From Pararhodobacter zhoushanensis (GTDB lineage Bacteria; Pseudomonadota; Alphaproteobacteria; Rhodobacterales; Rhodobacteraceae), in the NCBI RefSeq assembly GCF_003990445.1, contig NZ_REEZ01000009.1, forward strand, positions 62,001 to 126,000: 64,000 nucleotides of DNA. The letters are read 5' to 3'. Every line of letters starts with the position of its first letter. Positions within the stretch are counted from its first letter, which is position 1. The translations under genes were made by a program, and so were the position numbers. The notes beneath the pieces were generated by a model. That model was given only the letters and a program-made list of their open reading frames with translations, was not told the DNA's origin and made no database searches. Positions 8,827-16,804 of the stretch are shown one piece after another.

Positions 8827-9732
8827 ATGGACTGGGACAAGCTCAGAATCTTCCACGCGGTGGCCGATGCCGGCAGCCTGACCCATGCCGGCGATACGCT
8901 GGGCCTGAGCCAGTCGGCTGTCAGCCGACAGATCCGCGGCCTTGAAGAAGGTCTCGGCTCGACCCTATTCCACCGCCACGCGCGGGGGTTGATTCTGACC
9001 GAACAGGGCGAGCTGTTGTTTGACGCCACCCGCGCGATGACCAAACGCCTTGATACCGCCGCCGCGCGCATCCGCGACAGTGAGGAAGAGGCGTATGGCG
9101 AACTGCGGGTGACGACCACCACGGCCTTTGGCACGCTCTGGCTGGCCCCTCGCCTGCCGACGCTTTACGCCAAGTACCCTGAGATGAAGATCGACTTGAT
9201 GCTGGAAGAGCGCGTGCTCGACCTGCCCATGCGCGAAGCCGACGTGGCGATCCGCATGAAAGAGCCCAGCCAGGCCGACCTGATCCGCAAGCGGCTGATG
9301 TCGGTGCGCATGCGGCTGTACGCATCGACCGAATACCTGCGCCAGAACGGCACGCCCCAAAGCCTGCCCGAGATGTCCGATCACCGGCTGGTCTGCCAGC
9401 ACGCGAACGCCAATCAGGTCGCCGCAGGCGCGGCACTGGTGCGCGAGCTGATGACCCATGCAATCAGGACAACCTTTACCGTCAATAACTACTTTGGCGT
9501 TCTGCAGGCGGTGATCAATCATCTGGGCATCGGCGTGCTGCCCGACTACCTGACCGAAGACTTCCCGCAACTGGTCCGCGTCCTGCCGGATGTGGAAAGT
9601 GCTGAGGTTCCGGTGTTCCTCGCCTATCCCGAAGAGCTGCGGCACTCCAAGCGCGTGTCGGCCTTTCGGGACTTCGTGCTTGAGGGTGTGATCGCCTATC
9701 GACGCAACCGTTCGAACATAAACAGCGAGTAG
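8827..9732 (+). CDS. LysR family transcriptional regulator
   Basis: A 301-residue regulator. The N-terminal winged helix-turn-helix spans about residues 1-62 (LRIFHAVADAGSLTHAGDTL, then LSQSAVSRQIRGLE). A periplasmic-binding-like effector domain follows (TTTAFGTLWLAPRLP, MREADVAIRMKEP). The frame is open upstream to 8524, but that part crosses the oxidoreductase gene; the ATG at 8827 begins the canonical HTH. The leader has no clear ribosome site. Its closest target by position is the divergent oxidoreductase; a dyad between the genes may be its operator. The inducer is unknown. Confidence 0.9.
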   Translation: MDWDKLRIFHAVADAGSLTHAGDTLGLSQSAVSRQIRGLEEGLGSTLFHRHARGLILTEQGELLFDATRAMTKRLDTAAARIRDSEEEAYGELRVTTTTAFGTLWLAPRLPTLYAKYPEMKIDLMLEERVLDLPMREADVAIRMKEPSQADLIRKRLMSVRMRLYASTEYLRQNGTPQSLPEMSDHRLVCQHANANQVAAGAALVRELMTHAIRTTFTVNNYFGVLQAVINHLGIGVLPDYLTEDFPQLVRVLPDVESAEVPVFLAYPEELRHSKRVSAFRDFVLEGVIAYRRNRSNINSE

Positions 9733-9814
9733 AACGCGCGGCGGTTGTGTTGACGTAGGGTGAGGCATGCGCGCAACGCATCACGGTTATGTCGCATGCG
9801 CAGCGAAGAATATA

Positions 9815-9843
9815 TTGAACGCGTGCAACGATTCGACTATTTG
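9815..9843 (+). promoter_or_regulatory. Promoter-like element upstream of the sRNA candidate
   Basis: TTGAAC (9815-9820), a 17-bp spacer, then TATTTG (9838-9843). It would place a transcript start near 9850, which is exactly where the 11-bp hairpin begins. The -10 is imperfect; sigma-70 or an RpoH-type sigma are both possible. Confidence 0.45.
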
Positions 9844-9849
9844 GGACGG

Positions 9850-9924
9850 GAAGATACATGTTTCTTCATGTATCTTCACCTCCCTGTTGGACTTGGGCCG
9901 AGCTTTGCTCGGCCTCTTTTTTTG
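9850..9924 (+). ncRNA. Candidate small RNA (~75 nt) with 5' hairpin and CCUCCC linker
   Basis: In order: a perfect 11-bp stem (GAAGATACATG with CATGTATCTTC, loop TTTCTT, 9850-9877); an 18-nt single-stranded linker, 9878-9895, containing ACCTCCC, complementary to Shine-Dalgarno sequences; and a Rho-independent terminator, 9896-9924. A promoter-like element lies at the right distance upstream. No ORF fits the segment. It overlaps the 3' end of the convergent ECF sigma gene by about 59 bp and is antisense to it. Architecture resembles known Rhodobacterales stress sRNAs in a general way; I cannot assign it to a family. An alternative is that the hairpins simply terminate lysR transcription. Confidence 0.5.
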
Positions 9925-11131
9925 TCAAATTGCCTGCCAGATCCGCTAACCGTGCACGCAAAAAGGCAGTTTCCGCCTCATTTCCCGACAAATCGATCGC
10001 CCGCGCATAGGCTTGCGCCGCTTTTTTCAGACGACCGGTGCGCGATAGCAGTGCAGCATGCGCGGCGTGAAACGGCTGATACGTGGCAAGATCAACCGCC
10101 AGAGCCTCGACTTGAGCAAGCGCCGCCTCGGGTGCGCCGACCTCGGCCAGCGCCACGGCGCGATTCAGGCGCACCACGGGCGTCGGCTCGAACCGCAAGA
10201 GAGAGTCATAGAGCAAGAGCACCTGCGCCCGATCGACCGGGTCGCCCATATGCAGCGCGGCGATGGCAGCCTTGATCTGGAACGGCCCCGGCGCGCGCCG
10301 GGTCAGCGCCTGTTCGATCAGCGCCTCACCTTCGTCTATCAGCCCTCGGTCCCACAAGCTACGATCCTGCGCGTCCAGCGGCACCAGCGTGCCCGCATCA
10401 AGCCGCGCAGCGCGGCGCGCATCGGTCAGCAGCAGCAGTGCCAGAAGCCCTTGTACCTCGGGCTCGCTGGGGCGCTGCTCATTCAGCATCCTGGCCAGAA
10501 AGATCGCCTCGGCGCACAGGTCCACACGGTCCGGCCCACGACCAGCAGTGACCGCGTAGCCTTCATTGAAAATCAGATAGATAACCGTCAACACGGACTC
10601 AAGCCGCGCCGCCCAATCCGCGGGCCCCGGCACCACGAAGGGAATCCCGGCCCGCGCGATCTTGGCCTTGGTGCGGCTAAGACGCTGACCCATCGCCGTC
10701 TCACTGTCCAGAAACGCACGGGCGATCTCGACCGTCGTCAACCCGCCCAGCGTGCGCAGGGTCAGCGCGACACGGCTCTTGGGGTCCAGTGCCGGGTGGC
10801 AGCAGGTGAAGATAAGGCGCAGGCGTTCGTCGGGTATCTCGGGCGTCTCGGCGCTGCTGAACTCTTCGGCGAGCAGCGCCACTGTCGGCGATGCCGCCCC
10901 GGCGCGCTGCGCGCGGCGCAAACGGTCCAGCGCCTTGCGCCGCGCCACGGTGAGCAGCCAGGCGCGGGGCTGATCGGGCACGCCAGACCGGCCCCAATGC
11001 AGAAGCGCCGCTTCCGTCGCGTCGGACAAGGCGTCTTCTGCTAGATCAAAGTCGCGGAACCCGGCGATGAGGGCGGCCAACAGCCGCCCCCGATCTTCCG
11101 CCAGCACCCGTGCCAGCGCCTCTTTGCTCAT
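9866..11131 (-). CDS. ECF sigma factor, ECF42-type with TPR-like C-terminal extension
   Basis: A 421-residue sigma factor. Region 2 is near the N-terminus (FRDFDLAEDALSDATEAAL, WLLTVARRKALDRLRR), and region 4 lies around residues 105-155. A long helical extension follows with the markers IFTCCHPAL and YLIFNEGY, typical of the SigJ-like ECF42 group. Its ATG overlaps the stop of an upstream DGPF/YCII gene as ATGA. ECF42 factors are known to pair with DGPF proteins and lack a classical anti-sigma factor. The last residues are encoded over a plus-strand terminator and an 11-bp palindrome, so this tail may vary between relatives. Target genes are unknown. Confidence 0.9.
   Translation of the reverse strand: MSKEALARVLAEDRGRLLAALIAGFRDFDLAEDALSDATEAALLHWGRSGVPDQPRAWLLTVARRKALDRLRRAQRAGAASPTVALLAEEFSSAETPEIPDERLRLIFTCCHPALDPKSRVALTLRTLGGLTTVEIARAFLDSETAMGQRLSRTKAKIARAGIPFVVPGPADWAARLESVLTVIYLIFNEGYAVTAGRGPDRVDLCAEAIFLARMLNEQRPSEPEVQGLLALLLLTDARRAARLDAGTLVPLDAQDRSLWDRGLIDEGEALIEQALTRRAPGPFQIKAAIAALHMGDPVDRAQVLLLYDSLLRFEPTPVVRLNRAVALAEVGAPEAALAQVEALAVDLATYQPFHAAHAALLSRTGRLKKAAQAYARAIDLSGNEAETAFLRARLADLAGNLTKKEAEQSSAQVQQGGEDT
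9896..9924 (+). terminator. Rho-independent terminator inside the 3' end of the convergent sigma gene
   Basis: GGCCGAGC pairs perfectly with GCTCGGCC around TTT and is followed by TCTTTTTTTG. It is the strongest intrinsic terminator in the first 10 kb. It ends plus-strand transcripts (lysR or the sRNA candidate) while lying within coding sequence of the minus-strand sigma gene. Confidence 0.8.
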
Positions 11132-11466
11132 TCAAAAACGATCAGCGGCCGCACTTCGATGGCACCCACCTGCGCCGAGGGGATCTGCGCCGCCCAGGCC
11201 AGCGCGGAGTCCAGATCCGGGCAATCGAAGATATAGTAACCGCCAAGTTGCTCTTTGGTGTCGGCAAAGGGGCCGTCCATTGTCTCGGTCCGTCCGCCGC
11301 GCACGCGCAGCGTGGTGGCCGTCGCGGGCGGGTGCAGCGCGTCCCCGGCGACCAGCACACCGGCCTCGACGGCGCGGCGGTTCAGGTCAAAATAGGCCTC
11401 GTTCATCGACGCGCCCGATTGCGGCTCCTGAGCGGGATCATAATAGATGAGGGCGATGTATTTCAT
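11128..11466 (-). CDS. YciI/DGPF domain protein, partner of the ECF42 sigma factor
   Basis: A 112-residue protein of the YCII-related fold. It carries the family-naming motif DGPFADTKEQLGGYYI and begins MKYIALIYYDP, standard for this group. AGGAGA precedes the ATG. It is first in a two-gene operon with the sigma factor, joined by an ATGA overlap. By association DGPF proteins are thought to act with ECF42 sigma factors, but their biochemical role is not settled. It has no signal peptide or membrane segment. Confidence 0.9.
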   Translation of the reverse strand: MKYIALIYYDPAQEPQSGASMNEAYFDLNRRAVEAGVLVAGDALHPPATATTLRVRGGRTETMDGPFADTKEQLGGYYIFDCPDLDSALAWAAQIPSAQVGAIEVRPLIVFE

Positions 11467-11668
11467 CGTGGTCTCCTGCGTTGGGGTCAGTGTCGCTGCA
11501 ACAGATCAACCGGGCAAGCCGTCTGCCTGCTGCCGACACCCCAAGGACGCTTGAGCGGGCAGGTTTTCGACAGCTGCGCGAAAATTTTTCGCAGGCGGCC
11601 CGTGTGGCCTTTCCCTCATCCCCCCATGCTTCTAAAAGACGCCGCAACCGCCAAGCCCGGGGGACGGA

Positions 11669-13828
11669 ATGCTCGAACCTGAAATCACCGCTGAACTGAT
11701 CGCTGCGCACGGTCTGAAACCAGACGAGTACGAGCGCATCCTCGAGATCATTGGCCGCGTGCCCAGCTTCACCGAGCTGGGGATCTTCAGCGCGATGTGG
11801 AACGAGCATTGCTCGTACAAATCGTCGAAGAAGTGGCTACGCACCCTGCCGACCACCGGCCCGCAAGTCATCTGCGGCCCCGGTGAGAACGCCGGTGTGG
11901 TCGATATCGGCGACGGTCAGGCGCTGATCTTCAAGATGGAGAGCCACAACCACCCGTCCTATATCGAGCCCCACCAAGGGGCGGCGACGGGCGTCGGCGG
12001 CATTTTGCGCGACGTCTTCACCATGGGCGCGCGCCCGGTGGCGGCGATGAACGCGCTGAGCTTCGGGCTGCCCTCGCATCCCAAGACAGCCCATATCGTC
12101 AAGGGTGTGGTCGAGGGTATCGGCAGCTATGGCAACTGCTTTGGCGTGCCCAACGTCGGCGGCGAAGTGCGCTTCCACGCCAGCTATAACGGCAACTGTC
12201 TGGTCAACGCCTTCGCGGCGGGTCTGGCGGACACCGACAAGATTTTCTACTCGGCGGCCTCGGGCGTCGGCATGCCCGTGGTCTACCTTGGTGCCAAGAC
12301 CGGACGCGACGGGGTTGGCGGCGCGACCATGGCCTCGGCCGAGTTCGATGACACGATCGAGGACAAGCGCCCCACGGTGCAGGTCGGTGACCCGTTCACC
12401 GAAAAGCGCCTGATGGAAGCGACGCTTGAGCTGATGCAGACCGGTGCGGTGATCTCCATTCAGGACATGGGCGCGGCGGGTCTGACCTGCTCGGCGGTCG
12501 AGATGGGCGACAAGGGCGGACTGGGCATCAAGCTGCAGCTCGATGATGTGCCGCAGCGCGAAACAAACATGACCGCCTATGAGATGATGCTGTCGGAAAG
12601 CCAGGAGCGCATGCTCATGGTCCTGCACCCCGAGAAAGAGGCCGTCGCCCGCGCCGTGTTCGAGAAATGGGATCTCGATTTCGCCATCGTCGGTGAAACC
12701 ATCCCCGAGGATCGCTTCCTGATCCTGCACGGCAATGACATCAAGGCTGACCTGCCGCTGTCCAAGCTGTCCTCGGAAGCGCCGGAATACGACCGTCCGT
12801 GGGTTGCGACCCCCGCCGCAGCGGACATGGAGCCGGTGCCGCAGGTTGATCCAATCGACGCGCTCAAGGCGCTGATCGGCAGCCCGAACTATGCCCATAA
12901 ATCATGGGTATGGGAGCAATACGACCACATGGTCATGGGCGATACGGTCCGCGTCCCGGGTCTGGGCGCGGGCGTGATCCGCGTCCACGGCACGCCCAAA
13001 GCCATCGCCTTCACCAGCGATGTGACCCCGCGCTACGTCAAGGCGAACCCGGTTGAGGGCGGCAAGCAAGCCGTCGCCGAGGCGTATCGCAACCTGACCG
13101 CCTGCGGGGCCCTGCCCCTTGCCACCACCGACAACCTGAACTTCGGCAACCCCGAAAAGCCCGAGATCATGGGTCAGATGGTCGGTGCGATCCAGGGGAT
13201 CGGCGAGGCCGTCGCGGCGCTGGACATGCCCATCGTGTCGGGCAACGTCTCACTCTACAACGAGACCGACGGCACCGGCATCCTGCCAACGCCAACGATT
13301 GGTGCGGTCGGCCTGCTCAACTCGCTTGATGAGCTGATCGCGGGCCAACCTTCGGCTGGCGATTTCGCCATCGTCATCGGCGCGACCGCTGGCCATCTGG
13401 GCCAATCCGCCCTGCTGGCCGAAGTCTTCCACCGCGAAGACGGCGACGCGCCGCACGTGGATCTGGTGGCCGAGCGCCGCAACGGCGAGTTCCTGCGCGC
13501 CAACCGCGCGCTGATCAAAGCCGCGACCGATCTGGCCGATGGCGGTCTGGCGCTTGCCGCCTTCGAGATGGCCGAAGCTGCGGGCATGGGCGTCTCTCTG
13601 GATGAAAGCGACAGCGCGTTCCTGTTTGGCGAGGATCAGGCGCGCTATCTGGTCGCCTGCCGCTTCGATCAGGCCGAGGCGCTGATGGTTGCCGCCTCCG
13701 CTGCCGGTGTGCCGATGAACACGGTCGGCAAATTCGGTGGTGACACGGTGTCGATGGGCGCATCCTCGGCCCCGCTGGCCGAGCTGTCTGCGCGCTATCG
13801 CTCGGCCTTCGAAGAGGCGATCGCCTGA
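11669..13828 (+). CDS. purL: Phosphoribosylformylglycinamidine synthase subunit II
   Basis: A 719-residue small-type PurL. It performs the ATP-dependent FGAR to FGAM step of purine synthesis with PurQ and PurS, which are not in this window. Visible blocks are [15 protein letters not shown], the ATP/Mg region [28 protein letters not shown], and the AIR-synthase C-terminal domain ([20 protein letters not shown]). The ATG follows GGGGGACGGA. The stop codon overlaps the likely CTG start of the next gene, suggesting translational coupling. Confidence 0.96.
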   Translation: MLEPEITAELIAAHGLKPDEYERILEIIGRVPSFTELGIFSAMWNEHCSYKSSKKWLRTLPTTGPQVICGPGENAGVVDIGDGQALIFKMESHNHPSYIEPHQGAATGVGGILRDVFTMGARPVAAMNALSFGLPSHPKTAHIVKGVVEGIGSYGNCFGVPNVGGEVRFHASYNGNCLVNAFAAGLADTDKIFYSAASGVGMPVVYLGAKTGRDGVGGATMASAEFDDTIEDKRPTVQVGDPFTEKRLMEATLELMQTGAVISIQDMGAAGLTCSAVEMGDKGGLGIKLQLDDVPQRETNMTAYEMMLSESQERMLMVLHPEKEAVARAVFEKWDLDFAIVGETIPEDRFLILHGNDIKADLPLSKLSSEAPEYDRPWVATPAAADMEPVPQVDPIDALKALIGSPNYAHKSWVWEQYDHMVMGDTVRVPGLGAGVIRVHGTPKAIAFTSDVTPRYVKANPVEGGKQAVAEAYRNLTACGALPLATTDNLNFGNPEKPEIMGQMVGAIQGIGEAVAALDMPIVSGNVSLYNETDGTGILPTPTIGAVGLLNSLDELIAGQPSAGDFAIVIGATAGHLGQSALLAEVFHREDGDAPHVDLVAERRNGEFLRANRALIKAATDLADGGLALAAFEMAEAAGMGVSLDESDSAFLFGEDQARYLVACRFDQAEALMVAASAAGVPMNTVGKFGGDTVSMGASSAPLAELSARYRSAFEEAIA

Positions 13829-14331
13829 GGCCGCTGCCCGAGCTCAAAGCCCGGTGCAGCGCCTGCACGGCGCTGTGCTGCATGGCTCTGCCCTTCGACA
13901 AGGGCGACGAGTTTGCGCTCGACAAACCTGCGCTGCACCCCTGCGTGCACCTTGACAGGCATCGCTGCCAGATCCACGACCGGCTTGACGCGTCAGGCTT
14001 TTCCGGCTGCCGGGGCTATGATTGCCTCGGTGCCGGGCAGCGCCTGATGGCCGAGGTGTTTCCGGGTCAGGACTGGCGGCAGGACGCGACGCTGCGCCGC
14101 CCGATGGCCGACGGCTTCGCCGTCCTGCGCCGCATTCACGCAGGGCTGGAGCTATTGCTGGCCACGCAAAAGTTGACGCTGCCCGAGGAATTGGCGCAAG
14201 AACGCGCCGCCCTCATCGACGCCTATCACCCCGCAACCGGCTGGACGCTCGCAACCTTGCAAAGCTTTGACGCACAAGGCCTGCCGCGCCGCTTTTCAGC
14301 GTTCATGGCGGCACTCAGGCCCTACGTCTGA
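13825..14331 (+). CDS. Cys-rich small protein with N-terminal CxxCxxxCC motif, probable CTG start
   Basis: A 168-residue protein if begun at CTG 13825. The N-terminus carries a Cys cluster ([10 protein letters not shown]) immediately before [17 protein letters not shown], then [16 protein letters not shown] and [12 protein letters not shown]: about ten cysteines in 70 residues, suggesting metal or cluster binding. The same N-terminal pattern occurs in a conserved family, including the front of some pentapeptide-repeat proteins (recollection, not a search). The only ATG, at 13882, would delete the CxxCxxxCC. Between the in-frame stop at 13741 and that ATG there is no ATG, GTG or TTG. CTG 13825 follows GAAGAGG by about 7 nt and overlaps the purL stop as CTGA. 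Function unknown. Confidence 0.65.
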   Translation: MRPLPELKARCSACTALCCMALPFDKGDEFALDKPALHPCVHLDRHRCQIHDRLDASGFSGCRGYDCLGAGQRLMAEVFPGQDWRQDATLRRPMADGFAVLRRIHAGLELLLATQKLTLPEELAQERAALIDAYHPATGWTLATLQSFDAQGLPRRFSAFMAALRPYV

Positions 14332-14399
14332 GCCGCCGCCCCTTGCACCGCGCGGCCCTGCGATTTACATCAAGCTCAGGATCAAGGAGACCCCCAAAC

Positions 14400-14642
14400 A
14401 TGGCCATCTCGGCGACCGAACTCGAAACCCTGCTGCGCGAGTCCTTCCCCGCAGCAAAGATCACCATTACCGACCTTGCTGGCGATGGTAATCATTATGC
14501 GGCCGAAGTGATCGACGCCAGCTTTGCAGGCAAGAACCGAGTGCAGCAACAGCGCGACGTCTATGCCGCCCTCAAAGGCAAGATGGACGGCGCGCAGGGC
14601 GACCTGCACGCGCTTGCCCTGACCACCAAAGCCCCCGACTGA
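14400..14642 (+). CDS. BolA family protein
   Basis: An 80-residue BolA/IbaG-type protein (ITDLAGDGNHYAAEVIDASFAGKNRVQQQRDVY). It has the His and helix-turn-helix-like region of BolA proteins that form [2Fe-2S] complexes with CGFS glutaredoxins. AAGGAGA precedes the ATG. The monothiol glutaredoxin gene lies 363 bp downstream, with one small membrane protein gene between. The pairing supports a joint iron-sulfur trafficking role. Confidence 0.92.
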   Translation: MAISATELETLLRESFPAAKITITDLAGDGNHYAAEVIDASFAGKNRVQQQRDVYAALKGKMDGAQGDLHALALTTKAPD

Positions 14643-14656
14643 ACCGGACCACCGCT

Positions 14657-14953
14657 GTGCGCCCCAGAATCGAACTGTCAAACTGGGCCAGCGCGATGAT
14701 CATCGCGGCGGCAGCGGTCGTGCTTGGCGTCATCTCGTACCGGCGCGGGCCCGAGCCTGACGCCGGAACCGCGATCACCGCCATGGCCTTCATCTTTCAC
14801 GCCGTCATTCTGGGCGCGCTGGTGATGATGGCGCTGCGGTTCTCGTCACTGGTTGAAGGGCGCGGTGCGCTCAAGATTGTGACGGTTCTGGCGCTGGGAC
14901 TTGGAATTCTGTCGTGCCTGGGCCTTCTCGTGCGCGATTTCGGGATTATCTGA
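14657..14953 (+). CDS. Small three-helix membrane protein, unknown function
   Basis: A 98-residue protein beginning at GTG, 14 bp after bolA. Three hydrophobic segments are clear: about residues 12-27, 42-60 and 74-92. A short charged loop (YRRGPEPDAG) follows the first helix. I do not recognise the family. It lies between bolA and grxD on the same strand with short gaps, so it is likely co-transcribed. The start is uncertain because the ribosome site is weak. Confidence 0.6.
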   Translation: MRPRIELSNWASAMIIAAAAVVLGVISYRRGPEPDAGTAITAMAFIFHAVILGALVMMALRFSSLVEGRGALKIVTVLALGLGILSCLGLLVRDFGII

Positions 14954-15005
14954 CGTAGCAAATACCAGCCAGCCCGACCGGGCGGCGATGACAAAGGGAC
15001 CAGCG

Positions 15006-15365
15006 ATGAGCGCTCAGGACACGATCCGCCAGACCGTCGAAGCCAATGACGTGGTGCTTTTCATGAAAGGCACCAAGACCATGCCGCAATGCGGCTTTTC
15101 CAGCCGCGTGGCCGGCGTGCTGAACTTCATGGGCATCGAGTATGCCGACGTGAACGTGCTGGCCGATGCCGAAATCCGTCAAGGGATCAAGGACTTCTCG
15201 GACTGGCCGACCATTCCGCAGCTCTACGTCAAGGGCGAGTTTGTGGGTGGCTGCGACATCATCACCGAGATGACCCTTTCGGGCGAGCTGGACCAGTTGT
15301 TCGAAGCCAAAGGCGTCGCCTATGACAAGGACGCCGCCGAGAAAATCCGCGAAGCCAACGCCTGA
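15006..15365 (+). CDS. grxD: Monothiol glutaredoxin, Grx4/GrxD family
   Basis: A 119-residue monothiol glutaredoxin with active site PQCGFS (Cys29) and the glutathione/cluster-binding segments SDWPTIPQLYVKGEFVGGCDI. CGFS glutaredoxins carry a glutathione-ligated [2Fe-2S] cluster and act with BolA. A frame extension to 14901 is not supported; the ATG at 15006 starts the conserved MSAQDTIRQTVEAND. A strong terminator lies 22 bp after the stop and closes the bolA-grxD unit. Confidence 0.95.
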   Translation: MSAQDTIRQTVEANDVVLFMKGTKTMPQCGFSSRVAGVLNFMGIEYADVNVLADAEIRQGIKDFSDWPTIPQLYVKGEFVGGCDIITEMTLSGELDQLFEAKGVAYDKDAAEKIREANA

Positions 15366-15385
15366 TCGCAGGGTCGCTTCGTCAC

Positions 15386-15417
15386 AAAGGCCGGTGCCAT
15401 GCGCACCGGCCTTTTTT
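15386..15417 (+). terminator. Intrinsic terminator after grxD
   Basis: A stem of AAGGCCGGTGC with GCACCGGCCTT around a short loop runs into six Ts. It is a textbook Rho-independent terminator for the bolA-grxD transcript. Confidence 0.88.
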
Positions 15418-15492
15418 CATGCGCCGACGGATTTTTGTGAACCTTTTGACGGCTCACCCGACCTATGGCTATCAACGCCACAGGTAACCGCC

Positions 15493-15660
15493 ATGTCCCT
15501 GCTCTTCGCCGTCCAGCTCCTCGCGCTCGTGATCGCCACCGCCACCCTGCGGGCCGCCGTGCTGCGAAGCCGCGCAATCAGCGCGCGCCGCCTTGCCGCG
15601 TTAGAGGCTTTTGCCGAAGGGCGCGGTCTGGCAGGCTATACTGGCCGCGGCTTGGCCTGA
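15493..15660 (+). CDS. 55-residue membrane-anchored ORF, truncated paralogue of the next gene
   Basis: One N-terminal helix (SLLFAVQLLALVIATATL) is followed by RSRAISARRLAALEAFAEGRGLAGY. The downstream gene has RSQQIEKRRRAEYQAFADRRGLAY in the same place after its own helix. The small ORF stops right after this shared region, 42 bp before the full-length gene. An AGGT site precedes the ATG. It could be a remnant of a tandem duplication or a real micro-protein. Function is unknown. Confidence 0.45.
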   Translation: MSLLFAVQLLALVIATATLRAAVLRSRAISARRLAALEAFAEGRGLAGYTGRGLA

Positions 15661-15702
15661 CCGGCTTGACGCCGTGGATCTTCATTTGCGCAAGGTGGTT
15701 TC

Positions 15703-16407
15703 ATGACCGACGCCCTCCCCGTCTTGTTGTTCATCGCTGCGGTCATGATCGGCGTCGGCGTCCTGATCTGGCGCAGCCAGCAGATCGAAAAGCGTCGCCG
15801 GGCCGAGTATCAGGCCTTTGCCGACAGACGCGGCCTCGCCTATGCGCTGAGCAAGGCACGCGGCGGCCCGACCATCATCCAGTTCACCGATCGCGCGCGT
15901 GGCCTGACGCTGACCGTCACCCGCGCCTATAGCAAATCCTCGAACGGCAAGAGCCGGACAACGCCGGGTAACACCAAGATCCAGCTGGCCGACCCGCGCC
16001 TGCCCGGCGGCATCGCGCTTTATGCGCCCGAGATGGCGGCAGGTGTCGCGACCGCAGCGAGCAAGGTTATGGGGATCTTTGACAATTCACTGTCCAAGAT
16101 GCTGTTGGGCAAACTGCTGGGCGATGACATCGGCGCCTATCTGGGCGAGATGCACGACCATCCCGCACCCGAGGGTATCGCCCTGACGATCATGGCAACC
16201 GTCAACCCGAACCCGTTGTTCGACGCCCGGTTGATCGAGCATGCCCTGTCAGAAATCCCCACCGCCCGCAACGCCGAGCGCAAGTCCATGGTGCTGATCA
16301 CCGAAAGCGGTCTGCAGATCCGCGCCGGGCGCGACTTCCGAGAGGTGGCCGAGATCGAGCGCTTCCTCGACATCGCCCAGACCCTGCAGGCCGGGCTGCG
16401 CCGCTGA
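15703..16407 (+). CDS. Conserved membrane-anchored protein, unknown function
   Basis: A 234-residue protein with one N-terminal membrane helix (about residues 5-23) followed by a basic stretch (EKRRRAEYQAF) and a soluble domain of about 190 residues. AAGGTGG precedes the ATG. I do not recognise the domain. Its first 50 residues are paralogous to the 55-residue ORF just upstream. It is convergent with zapA, the two stops being only 6 bp apart. Confidence 0.75.
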   Translation: MTDALPVLLFIAAVMIGVGVLIWRSQQIEKRRRAEYQAFADRRGLAYALSKARGGPTIIQFTDRARGLTLTVTRAYSKSSNGKSRTTPGNTKIQLADPRLPGGIALYAPEMAAGVATAASKVMGIFDNSLSKMLLGKLLGDDIGAYLGEMHDHPAPEGIALTIMATVNPNPLFDARLIEHALSEIPTARNAERKSMVLITESGLQIRAGRDFREVAEIERFLDIAQTLQAGLRR

Positions 16408-16413
16408 CGCGGC

Positions 16414-16791
16414 TCAGCCCCGGGTTTCGAACTGCTCGGCCAGATACTCGGCACGCGCCGCCAGATCCGACATCCGCTCAACCGTGCCGGCCGGGATCGC
16501 CGGGGCTGCGGTTTGTTGCGGCAGCGCGCGCAGGCGCTCGACCTCGGCCCGCGCCGCGCCCAGTTCGGCTTCCAGCTGCTTGACCCGGTCTTCGGCCCCT
16601 GCGGTCTTGTCGGCAAGCATCAGGCCGGACATCAGCAGCATCTTGGACTCGGGCAAACGGCCGATCTGGCCAATCAGCGTGGTGGCTTCGGCATCCAGCA
16701 TCGCCGCTGCCGAGCGCAGGTAATGTTCTTCACCCGGCGAGCAGGCGACCTCGAAGTTCTTGCCACCGATCGAGACTGTTTCCGTGGGCAT
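16414..16791 (-). CDS. zapA: Cell division protein ZapA
   Basis: A 125-residue FtsZ-ring stabiliser. The N-terminal domain (VSIGGKNFEVACSPGEEHYLRSAAAMLDAEA) is the standard ZapA fold, followed by a coiled coil (AEDRVKQLEAELGAARAEVERLRAL). AGGAGG lies upstream of the ATG. It follows a coiled-coil gene by 13 bp on the same strand, suggesting a two-gene division operon. Confidence 0.9.
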   Translation of the reverse strand: MPTETVSIGGKNFEVACSPGEEHYLRSAAAMLDAEATTLIGQIGRLPESKMLLMSGLMLADKTAGAEDRVKQLEAELGAARAEVERLRALPQQTAAPAIPAGTVERMSDLAARAEYLAEQFETRG

Positions 16792-16804
16792 ACATGCCTC
16801 CTGT

